Assembly: GCF_004834005.1 (NCBI RefSeq)
Contig: NZ_STFF01000005.1
Span: 124,001-188,000 of the forward strand
Length of the DNA stretch: 64,000 bases
From: Niastella caeni
GTDB taxonomy: Bacteria > Bacteroidota > Bacteroidia > Chitinophagales > Chitinophagaceae
Reading direction: 5' to 3'
Below, piece by piece: positions 25,563 to 32,402 of the stretch; position 1 is the first letter of the stretch; each line of letters begins with the position of its first letter. The position numbers and the translations under genes were made by a program. The notes below the pieces were generated by a model. The model did no database searches. It worked only from the letters and a program-made list of their open reading frames with translations, and was not told the origin of the DNA.

Positions 25563-25617
25563 CTCAAATGACCGAAATATCGGTCATTTGAGGCGTTTTT
25601 GACTGAAATATCGGTCA
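25563..25617. promoter_or_regulatory. Two palindromes GACCGAAATATCGGTC-type in a divergent promoter region
   Basis: The first is a perfect 13-bp inverted repeat (25563-25575 with 25580-25592, loop AATA). The second has 7-bp arms with one mismatch (25600-25606 and 25611-25617) around the same AATA centre. Centres are 31 bp apart, close to three helical turns. They lie 59-113 bases upstream of the GNAT gene start and 110-166 bases upstream of the gene at 25729. An operator pair or an intergenic mobile palindrome are both possible. Confidence 0.55.
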
Positions 25618-25728
25618 TAACGACAAAAATTAAGGTTAAAAATTTGTCTAAAAATAACTCAACTGAATGTTGAAAATTGGTATTGCAAATGCAAGAATTA
25701 TTAAGTTCGCTAATGTTAACGAAAGGCA

Positions 25729-26333
25729 ATGCAAAATCAAAATTGTTATATAGTATTCGAAATTGAGAACGATAAAAACTTTATTGACTTAAATTATACA
25801 TTTGAATTAGTTAAAGAAGCTAAGAATAACGGAAGACCTCAATCTGACGATTTTTGGGTAAATAATTTTCCTGATTATTCCTTAAAGCAATTTTATTATT
25901 TAGATGGTGATATGAAGCCCAATATTCCAACTACCCCGAATGGAGAATTTACGTTGCACTTTTATTCATTGACTTCTTTATTGCAGACTGATTATGATAT
26001 TGAATATATAAGCTGTTATAAACTGTCTGAAGAGCGTGGGCGACTTGAATATAATCCTTATGGTAATCCTTACGGTGGAAAATTGATTGTTCGGATCAGA
26101 CCAAGGAGTATATCGTTGAGTGGCTAGATAAACAAAGAGAAGGAAACGTGGAATTCTATTATGGTTGTTGGGGGGAAACGTTATTCCTTTATAAAGGAAG
26201 TATTGTTGATGACATAAACAATCCAGCAAAATTCGGATGTATGAAAACAAAGGAGAAATTAGCAAAATGGAAAATGTTACTAACCATTAATTTGTCTGTT
26301 CTAATAAAAACATTCTTACGTCTTGCATCATAG
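25729..26333 (+). pseudogene. AT-rich orphan gene, apparently frameshifted
   Basis: The frame from ATG 25729 gives 132 residues rich in Asn, Tyr, Phe and Asp (FEIENDKNFIDLNYTFELVK) and stops at 26125-26127. The frame one base earlier is open from 26067 to 26333 and reads on with a sensible protein (DQTKEYIVEWLDKQREGN, then VEFYYGCWGETLFLYKGS). Joining the two by a one-base slip between 26067 and 26125 would give about 200 residues with continuous composition. Either the gene is broken, the sequence has an indel, or two overlapping genes exist. No family is recognised; the composition recalls small immunity-like proteins, but that is only an impression. Confidence 0.5.
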
Positions 26334-26793
26334 GATGTTCACCAATTTTCCTTTTTAAATATTTCTGACATCCTGACGAATGTCCCTTATTTACCGCATC
26401 ATTGTTGTCCTTCTCAGTTGATTGTTCGTCCGAGGTACGCTTTGCTTTGAGTACACCGAGGATATTTAGTTGATCAGGTTCATAAAAAATCAAATAACTA
26501 CCATTATTGTCCGTGTCCAACCAGGTTATACCTAATTCATTTGATTTGCTTTCTTGTAAATTCGAGACAGTTATTTCGTAGTCGTTAATGTAATCATCGT
26601 CAAATTTGCCGTGATCTTTAGCTATATTAAGTCTAAGCTTGTATAAGCTGGCTATGTGATCTTGCGGCATAACAATACCAGGTTGAAAATAGCAATCGGA
26701 ATTTGTTATTATCTCAAAAAGTTCCTGGATATATTTCTTATCTAAATTGAGTTGACATAATTCATTAAAGGCTTTGAAGGAGAGTTTATCCAT
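26287..26793 (-). CDS. AT-rich hypothetical protein
   Basis: The 168-residue acidic protein has a helical N-terminus (KAFNELCQLNLDKKYIQELF), a central strand region (NNGSYLIFYEPDQLNILGVL) and a Lys/Asp/Ser linker near 122-140. No signal peptide or membrane segment is seen. It converges with and overlaps the frameshifted gene by 47 bases. Base composition is more AT-rich than that of the housekeeping genes, and it lies next to tRNA-Asn, both consistent with acquired DNA. I do not recognise a family. Confidence 0.55.
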   Translation of the reverse strand: MDKLSFKAFNELCQLNLDKKYIQELFEIITNSDCYFQPGIVMPQDHIASLYKLRLNIAKDHGKFDDDYINDYEITVSNLQESKSNELGITWLDTDNNGSYLIFYEPDQLNILGVLKAKRTSDEQSTEKDNNDAVNKGHSSGCQKYLKRKIGEHPMMQDVRMFLLEQTN

Positions 26794-26904
26794 AGCGATA
26801 GATGCTTTTAGTGATAGGGTTGCTAAATGTATTTCAACAATAAAATAGTAATTTCTTTTATAACCACTTTACCGATTTGCTGGCAAATTACTGGCAAAAA
26901 TGCA

Positions 26905-26928
26905 AAAAGGCCGCCTAAGCGACCTTTT
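26905..26928 (-). terminator. Terminator downstream of tRNA-Asn
   Basis: On the minus strand a 10-bp stem (AAAAGGTCGC with GCGGCCTTTT, one U-G pair) around TTAG is followed by T residues. It lies 17 bases after the 3' end of the tRNA-Asn gene. Confidence 0.7.
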
Positions 26929-26945
26929 AAGTGATTGATTTTCTG

Positions 26946-27019
26946 CTCCCCCTGCTGGACTTGAACCAGCGACCCTCTGATTAACAGTCAGATGCTCTAA
27001 CCAACTGAGCTAAGGAGGA
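26946..27019 (-). tRNA. tRNA-Asn (GTT)
   Basis: The minus strand folds as a full cloverleaf of 74 bases. The acceptor stem pairs TCCTCCT with AGGGGGA with discriminator G, the D arm is AGCTCAGTTGGTTAGAGC, the anticodon loop is CTGTTAA with anticodon GTT, and the T arm carries GGTTCAAGTCC. CCA is not encoded. GTT reads AAC and AAU, so this is tRNA-Asn. Confidence 0.95.
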
Positions 27020-27241
27020 ATCTATTTCCATTTCAATCTTCGGTGGGTACCTTCCGGTTTTCCACCCCTTCCCGAAATGGGCAGCAAAAATAAGGATTTT
27101 CCTTTTTTAAAAAACACGTACTCAAAGAAAAATCAAGGAATTAATTTGAAAAAATTGCCAAAATCAGATGCGAAATTCCTCAATGCCGACTTTTTAATTC
27201 CGCTGAACTCAATTCCTCAAAATTTTTCTGTAAAAATGCGC

Positions 27242-27598
27242 CTACAACCACCCCAATAGCCCGCCTTCCGGCATGCCCACATAAATCGCCTCCTCCCGCA
27301 CCTCAACAGGATAGGTTTTTAAATAATATCCCTCCCCACTCGTATTGCGGCCGTTTTTCAAACTGAACTTATACCGGTGCACCGGGCAAACCACATTCCC
27401 AAGCGCGTCAACATACCCTTCTGACATAATCCCGCTCGCGTGCGGACATTTATACGCGAATGCAAACCATTCATCCCCATGCCGCGTAATACAGATCTTT
27501 TTTCCTTTCACCTCCACCACAGCAATGCCCTGCTGGTTGAAAGCAAGTACACCCGGATGCTCCGCTATTTGATGGAATGTGTATTTTTTTTCAGACAT
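27242..27598 (-). CDS. Rieske [2Fe-2S] ferredoxin-like protein
   Basis: The 118-residue single-domain protein carries the Rieske cluster motifs CPHASG (Cys51, His53) and CPVHRYKF (Cys71, His74), spaced as in small soluble Rieske ferredoxins. I chose the ATG at 27598 over an in-frame TTG 21 bases upstream. It would transfer electrons in the cytoplasm, for instance to an oxygenase or reductase; no such partner is adjacent. It ends with Gly-Leu-Leu-Gly-Trp-Leu. Confidence 0.85.
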   Translation of the reverse strand: MSEKKYTFHQIAEHPGVLAFNQQGIAVVEVKGKKICITRHGDEWFAFAYKCPHASGIMSEGYVDALGNVVCPVHRYKFSLKNGRNTSGEGYYLKTYPVEVREEAIYVGMPEGGLLGWL

Positions 27599-27679
27599 GT
27601 GTGGCGTTTGTGGAGGCAAATTCCGCGCGAAGTTGAAAGAAAGCCATGTTTCTAAACCGAAACATGGCCTAAATAATTT

Positions 27680-28885
27680 CTAAAAGCCCGTTTTATATGG
27701 GTACCGTATGGTATATAATTCCTTTACCTTATTTAATATGGTGCTTCGCAATTCCTCGATATTCTTTTTTTCTGTAGCCGAAATAAATACACAATTGCCC
27801 TGCAACTGGTTTTCCCACCGCTCTTTCAGGTCCTGCAGAATTTCTCCCCGGATCTCTTCTTCCAGCCACGGATCAAATGTATTTTTCTCGTATTGGTCCA
27901 TTTTGTTGAAAATAGTGATCGTTGGCTTATCTATCACATTCAACTCCTGCAGGGTTTTATTTACTACCCCAATCTGATCTTCATACTGCGGATGTCCGGT
28001 ATCTGCCACATGCAGCAATATATCTGCCTCGCGCACTTCATCCAGCGTGCTTTTAAAGCTCTCCACCAGGTGGTGCGGCAATTTGCGAATGAACCCAACC
28101 GTATCACTTAATAAAAACGGCGTGGTTTCAAAAACTACTTTTCGGGTAGTGGTGTCAAGCGTAGCGAATAATTTGTTCTCGGCAAACACCTCGCTCTTCG
28201 ACAACAGGTTCATGATGGTGCTTTTGCCCACATTGGTATATCCAACCAGGGCTACCCGAATAAATTCGCCACGATCTTTCCGCTGGGTGGCCGACTGCTT
28301 ATCAATTTCGCCCAACCGCTTACGCAACAACGCTATTTTTTCACGCACGATCCGGCGGTCAGTTTCAATTTCCGTTTCACCCGGCCCCCTGGTGCCAATA
28401 CCACCTCCTAAACGTTCCAGGTGCTTCCACATACCCCGCAGGCGCGGCATCAGATATTGATACTGGGCCAGCTCAACCTGGGTTTTGGCCTGGGCCGTCT
28501 TGGCCCGGCGGGCAAAAATATCCAGGATCAGGTCGCTTCGGTCGATGGTCTTTACATCCAGTATCTTTTCAATATTGGTGATCTGCGACCCGCTGAGCTC
28601 ATCATCGAAAATGATAATTTTAATATCGCGTCCGTCGATGTAGTTCTTTATTTCTTCCAGCTTGCCCTTGCCTACAAAAGTGCGGCTATCGGGATGCGGC
28701 AGTTTTTGAACGAATCGCTTCACAGCCTTGGCGCCGGCAGTTTCTGCCAGAAAAGCCAGCTCATCCAGGTATTCCGTTACCTGCATTTCGGTCTGCAATT
28801 TGTGTACTAGTCCTACCAGTACAGCCTTCTCTTCGTTTTGAATGATATTCTTCTTGTCTAACAAGTCCTTCGATTTTCGGTGCAA
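27680..28885 (-). CDS. hflX: GTPase HflX
   Basis: The protein (401 residues from the most upstream start) is a typical HflX, a ribosome-binding GTPase that splits stalled ribosomes. The N-terminal HflX domain shows YLDELAFLAETAGA and the nucleotide-contact segment FVGKGKLEEI. The Gly-rich hinge GGGIGTRGPGETEIE is at 160-174. The G domain has G1 GYTNVGKST at 215-223, DTVGFIRKLP and NKMD. No ATG precedes the conserved domain. TTG at 28885 is possible, but it lies inside a TAnnTTTG promoter match (28883-28890, minus strand), so TTG at 28864 may be the real start. Confidence 0.95.
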   Translation of the reverse strand: MHRKSKDLLDKKNIIQNEEKAVLVGLVHKLQTEMQVTEYLDELAFLAETAGAKAVKRFVQKLPHPDSRTFVGKGKLEEIKNYIDGRDIKIIIFDDELSGSQITNIEKILDVKTIDRSDLILDIFARRAKTAQAKTQVELAQYQYLMPRLRGMWKHLERLGGGIGTRGPGETEIETDRRIVREKIALLRKRLGEIDKQSATQRKDRGEFIRVALVGYTNVGKSTIMNLLSKSEVFAENKLFATLDTTTRKVVFETTPFLLSDTVGFIRKLPHHLVESFKSTLDEVREADILLHVADTGHPQYEDQIGVVNKTLQELNVIDKPTITIFNKMDQYEKNTFDPWLEEEIRGEILQDLKERWENQLQGNCVFISATEKKNIEELRSTILNKVKELYTIRYPYKTGF

Positions 28886-28890
28886 AAGTA
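28883..28890 (-). promoter_or_regulatory. Possible -7 promoter element (TACTTTTG) of hflX
   Basis: On the minus strand TACTTTTG followed by CACC fits the Bacteroidota TAnnTTTG consensus. A matching -33 TTTG is not evident. It overlaps the most upstream possible start codon of hflX. Confidence 0.35.
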
Positions 28891-28994
28891 AGTTGAAAAG
28901 TCGGAATGTCTGGCAGTACGGCCAGTTACTTGCCTTTTGTCCGGACCTTTATGTTACCAACTTTTATACAATAATTGGCTGTTCAAAAAGAAAA

Positions 28995-29037
28995 AGTCCG
29001 GAAGAAAACCCGCTTATGCGAAATCTCCTTCCGGACT
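28995..29037 (-). terminator. Terminator of the outer-membrane beta-barrel gene
   Basis: A perfect 10-bp stem (AGTCCGGAAG at 28995-29004 with CTTCCGGACT at 29028-29037) with a 23-base loop is followed on the minus strand by TTTTTCTTTTT. It lies 27 bases after the stop of the gene at 29065. Confidence 0.75.
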
Positions 29038-29064
29038 ATATGCTGAATAAGAGCGAATCTACAA

Positions 29065-29817
29065 CTACAAACCGCTGATCGAGATACCTATCTGGAACGG
29101 TCGTATGTCGGGTAAGCCCGGAGCCGCTCCGTCTTTAATAAAGTTGTTGATCTGGTAGGTTCCATAAATACCAAAGATGCCTTTACTGATGCGACCGGTT
29201 ACCGCCAGGCGCGTACTATTAAAGAACTTTTTCGATTTTATTTTTTCCGTATACGAGTTGATGGTCTGACCATTCCGGTTCTGCAGGTTTTTACCTTTTG
29301 TCATGGCGCTTAACATGGTCCCAACCTTTCCGCCAACAGCCACCTTCCAGCTTTTGTTGGTGTTTTCAGGATCAGCCGCAAACCGCAATTCAACGGGTAA
29401 TTCCAGGTACGTGGTGGCGATTTTATATTTTTTGAAATAGTTAGCGCTGGTATCGCTTCTGAAAGTAAGGGTACCGTTATTTTGCCCGGCAATATCAACC
29501 GTTGTTTTATCGAGGTAGAAATTGTCGGTTCCCAAACCCACACCCACACCTACACTAAAACGTGGACTGGTTTTGAAGGGGAAATCGAACATAAAATACA
29601 TATTAAAACTACGGGGAATGCCTTTCGTATTAATAGTATCTGGTATAGATGCCCATCCATTATACCCTACTTGCAACATAAAATGGTCGTTAGGACGGTT
29701 AGAGAGGTTAATCTTGCTCCAATCCTTTTTCTTAGGTTTTGCTGCTATGGTAGAATCCTGTGCAAATAAGGGAAGTACAAATGCCAATGCGAAGGAAAGC
29801 GTAATCAATTTTTTCAT
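29065..29817 (-). CDS. Outer-membrane beta-barrel protein
   Basis: The 250-residue protein has a signal peptide (KKLITLSFALAFVLPLFAQ), a short Lys-rich stretch (AAKPKKKDW), then alternating amphipathic strands with aromatic girdles (HFMLQVGYNGW, SVGVGVGLGTDNFYLD, TTYLELPVELRFA, IGISISGL at the C-terminus). This is the PorT/outer-membrane beta-barrel type common in Bacteroidota. Its ligand or role is not evident. It is transcribed alone and ends in a strong terminator. Confidence 0.7.
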   Translation of the reverse strand: MKKLITLSFALAFVLPLFAQDSTIAAKPKKKDWSKINLSNRPNDHFMLQVGYNGWASIPDTINTKGIPRSFNMYFMFDFPFKTSPRFSVGVGVGLGTDNFYLDKTTVDIAGQNNGTLTFRSDTSANYFKKYKIATTYLELPVELRFAADPENTNKSWKVAVGGKVGTMLSAMTKGKNLQNRNGQTINSYTEKIKSKKFFNSTRLAVTGRISKGIFGIYGTYQINNFIKDGAAPGLPDIRPFQIGISISGL

Positions 29818-29883
29818 ACTGTTCTCAAATGATTGTCAAAAGTATCTTTCACAGGGTTAATGAAAGGTTAAGGTTACAAAAAA

Positions 29884-29904
29884 GCCCATAGCACTGCCAT
29901 GGGC
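29884..29904 (-). terminator. Terminator downstream of tRNA-Met
   Basis: On the minus strand the 6-bp stem GCCCAT/ATGGGC (29884-29889 with 29899-29904) is followed by six T. It lies about 195 bases after the 3' end of the tRNA gene on that strand. Confidence 0.55.
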
Positions 29905-30097
29905 ATAATGAGGTGATGGTTGACTTTGTTGCGGATCGCCCCTTCCGATAGTTATCGGGACGATGCGTGAAACAAGGAAATAGCACTATAGAAACCCTGT
30001 TTTGATCGACCAATGAACTGGCGACTTGTGTAAGGGCTACTCTAACCCTCCCGATAATTTTTGGAGAGAAAGCCAACGATGAAATAAGAACTGTGTG

Positions 30098-30171
30098 TGG
30101 ACCCTGCTGGGATCGAACCAGCGACCCTCTGATTATGAGTCAGATGCTCTAACCGTCTGAGCTAAGGGTCC
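30098..30171 (-). tRNA. tRNA-Met (CAT)
   Basis: The minus strand folds into a 74-base cloverleaf with acceptor stem GGACCCT/AGGGTCC, discriminator A, D arm AGCTCAGACGGTTAGAGC, anticodon loop CTCATAA with anticodon CAT, and T arm GGTTCGATCCC. Elongator Met is the most likely identity; a lysidine-modified Ile2 tRNA has the same anticodon and cannot be excluded by eye. The initiator is unlikely, since the first acceptor pair is intact and the three-GC anticodon stem is absent. Confidence 0.9.
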
Positions 30172-30234
30172 CTCCGACCTTAGTCGGTAATATTTTTTTA
30201 AAAAGAACTTCTATTATAATCCAACAAACTGATT

Positions 30235-30301
30235 TGTTGTGATCGAACTTCGACCCTCCCGACTTTAGTCGGATTGCTCTAACCGTCTGAGCTAAGGGTC
30301 C
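30235..30301 (-). pseudogene. Degenerate tRNA-Met copy
   Basis: The first 26 bases on the minus strand are identical to the 5' part of the intact tRNA-Met at 30098-30171 (acceptor strand, D arm). The anticodon arm is replaced by CCGAC-TAAA-GTCGG, which leaves a loop of the wrong size and no CAT. The T arm is partly kept (GTTCGATC), and the 3' acceptor strand is missing. It cannot be a working tRNA. The same CCGAC(C/T)TTAGTCGG hairpin also lies just outside the intact tRNA at 30174-30187. Confidence 0.75.
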
Positions 30302-30443
30302 TTTTCGTTTCAAAGAGCAGCAAAATTAGAAAAATTCATTCAGTACCCCGCCAAAATCTCATTTAATTTTTTAAATTACCTTGTGCAGCAGCTTTCGGGT
30401 AACCAGTTTGGTCTTTCTTCCTGACGATTAGCGGTTTTTTACT

Positions 30444-31013
30444 ATGCCTGACAGTCTTCATATCCAGGAACTGCAACTGCGTATTGCGCTTTATGACGAT
30501 CAGCCCGCCTACAAGGAGTTGTTTGCCCTGTTCTATAAATCCCTACAGCAATTTGCGGTTTCTTTTGTGCGTTCGCCCGAAGTTGCCGAAGAAGTGGTTT
30601 CCGACGTATTTATTAAGGTGTGGAAAAAAAGAGCCGGCCTCAACCGCATTCATAACCTTAAATTATACCTGTTCATCAGCACCAAGAACGGCGCCCTCAA
30701 TTATCTCCGCTCCCAAAAGAAGGTTTTCCTGCAACACGAACAATACCTGGTACAACTGCAAAGCATCTATTTCAATCCTGAAAAATTGATGCTCACCGCC
30801 GAAATGATGAGCCGGGTTCAAAAAGCCATCAACGACCTGCCGCCCCGCTGCCAGCTTATTTTTAAACTGATCAAAGAAGATGGGTTGAAATACCGGGAAG
30901 TGGCGGAATTACTGCAAGTATCTATTAAAACCGTTGAAAATCAAATGGCTATTGCCATAAAAAAGATCGGGCAGGCCATTCATTTCGATATTCGTACCAC
31001 GTTGTCTTCGTAA
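30444..31013 (+). CDS. ECF-type RNA polymerase sigma factor
   Basis: The 189-residue protein has sigma region 2 (FALFYKSLQQFAVSFVRSPE, then AEEVVSDVFIKVWKKR, with LYLFISTKNGALNYLRSQKK for -10 recognition) and region 4 (INDLPPRCQLIFKLIKEDGL, REVAELLQVSIKTVENQMAI helix-turn-helix). This is the Bacteroidota FecI-like class. It is followed after 108 bases by its FecR-type anti-sigma gene, then SusC with an STN domain, so it should switch on this utilisation locus when SusC binds substrate. Confidence 0.93.
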   Translation: MPDSLHIQELQLRIALYDDQPAYKELFALFYKSLQQFAVSFVRSPEVAEEVVSDVFIKVWKKRAGLNRIHNLKLYLFISTKNGALNYLRSQKKVFLQHEQYLVQLQSIYFNPEKLMLTAEMMSRVQKAINDLPPRCQLIFKLIKEDGLKYREVAELLQVSIKTVENQMAIAIKKIGQAIHFDIRTTLSS

Positions 31014-31121
31014 ATAGTTCCAGACAGCAACCTGGGGATGCCGATAAAAAAATCTTTCACGCGCTTGGGGGTATGCTTTTTACAGTAGTGTCCTTATGAG
31101 TATATACTATCTGATATACTC

Positions 31122-32234
31122 ATGAGTAAGGACAGAATCTGGTTTTTAGTTGGTAAAAAACTAGCTGGTGAGGCAAGTGCCGAAGAATTGAATGAATTGG
31201 AAGGACTGTTGCGTAGCGACCCTGATATGCATTATGCCCTTCAAAATATAACTGACTTATGGAATTTACCTACGCCTGCAACCGATGATGCGGAGGATGC
31301 ATTTAACCGGCATGTAAACAAATTAAAAGACGCAGGCGTTAAATGGGAACAAACACCTGCTCCCGAAAACCAACCCAACTTTCCAATCACTCAAAAACGT
31401 TCCCGCAAAACTTTAATGGTCATCAGTATTGCTTCAGCCGTATTGATGATAACCTGCATATATTGGTATAATTCCATAACAAAAAAGGCTGCTTCATCCC
31501 GGCCTTTTGCAAAAAATGAAGTGAGTACCCGCAATGGTTCTAAAACAAAAATTACCCTGCCCGATGGTTCTAAGGTTTGGCTCAATGCCGGTAGCGTATT
31601 GACTTATAACAAAGATTTTGGCGGTGAAATACGCGAGGTAGAACTGAGCGGAGAAGCTTTCTTTGAAGTGGTTCCTCACATTTCACCAAAGTCGGCACAA
31701 AAGGTTCCCTTTATCATCCATACCCATCATCTCGATGTTCGTGTACTGGGCACTGCTTTTAATGTGAAATCATATCCCGGCGATAAGCAAACCGAAACCA
31801 GCCTGGTTCATGGTAAAGTAGAAGTGCTGATCCATAATCGCCCCGATGAAAAGATCATGTTGCGCCCCAATGAAAAACTGGTTGTAAAGAATGAAGAAAC
31901 GAACCAACCGGTTAGCAATAAGCCAGGCGCATCGAATAAAGAACCCTTTGTTTCGCTAAGCAAGTTAACCTATACCGCTGCCGATAGCATCTTGGTAGAA
32001 ACTGCCTGGGTAGAGAACAAACTGGTTTTTGATAATGAATCTTTCCTGGATGTAGCTGCAAAAATGGAACGGTGGTATAATGTAAAGATCGAATTCAGGG
32101 ATGAAAAGAAACAGGCGTTGCGGTTTACCGGCGTTTTTGAAAATGAAACCATACAACAGGCCTTGGATTACCTGAGCATAACAGCGCCTTTTCATTATAG
32201 CATACAGGGTAATACAATAATTATAGGACGATAA
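31122..32234 (+). CDS. FecR-type anti-sigma factor
   Basis: The 370-residue protein has a cytosolic N-terminal sigma-binding part (1-95), one transmembrane helix at about 97-116 (LMVISIASAVLMITCIYWY), a FecR domain (about 128-245; ITLPDGSKVWLNAGSVLTY and HLDVRVLGTAFNVKSY) and a DUF4974 domain at the C-terminus (LDVAAKMERWYNVKIEFRD). It holds the ECF sigma factor inactive and relays the signal from the STN domain of the SusC protein across the periplasm. Confidence 0.93.
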   Translation: MSKDRIWFLVGKKLAGEASAEELNELEGLLRSDPDMHYALQNITDLWNLPTPATDDAEDAFNRHVNKLKDAGVKWEQTPAPENQPNFPITQKRSRKTLMVISIASAVLMITCIYWYNSITKKAASSRPFAKNEVSTRNGSKTKITLPDGSKVWLNAGSVLTYNKDFGGEIREVELSGEAFFEVVPHISPKSAQKVPFIIHTHHLDVRVLGTAFNVKSYPGDKQTETSLVHGKVEVLIHNRPDEKIMLRPNEKLVVKNEETNQPVSNKPGASNKEPFVSLSKLTYTAADSILVETAWVENKLVFDNESFLDVAAKMERWYNVKIEFRDEKKQALRFTGVFENETIQQALDYLSITAPFHYSIQGNTIIIGR

Positions 32235-32293
32235 AATTTTTAATCAAAACGATTGCCAAATGAATAATAACAGTTCATAAACTGCAAACGAAA

Positions 32294-32370
32294 GCGGAAC
32301 CTCATTGCAGTGAGATTCCGCCAGGTAAAATACAGGCTGAAATGCGATTTCCGGTTTAAGGCACCGGAAA
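32294..32370 (+). promoter_or_regulatory. Two stem-loops in the leader between fecR-like and susC-like genes
   Basis: Stem 1 pairs GCGGAA (32294-32299) with TTCCGC (32316-32321) and continues with CTCA/TGAG around TTGCAG. Stem 2 is a perfect 8-bp stem, 32348-32355 with 32363-32370, loop of 7 bases. Neither is followed by a T run, so they are not simple terminators. They lie 33-109 bases upstream of the susC-like start. Confidence 0.5.
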
Positions 32371-32402
32371 CACCTATTATTTAACCTTCCAATTAACAAA
32401 GT

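Noticed and set aside
29935-30080. Possible small gene on the minus strand near tRNA-Met
   Set aside because: The frame lies over terminator-like hairpins (CCGATAGTTATCGG-type) and shows no protein-like composition.
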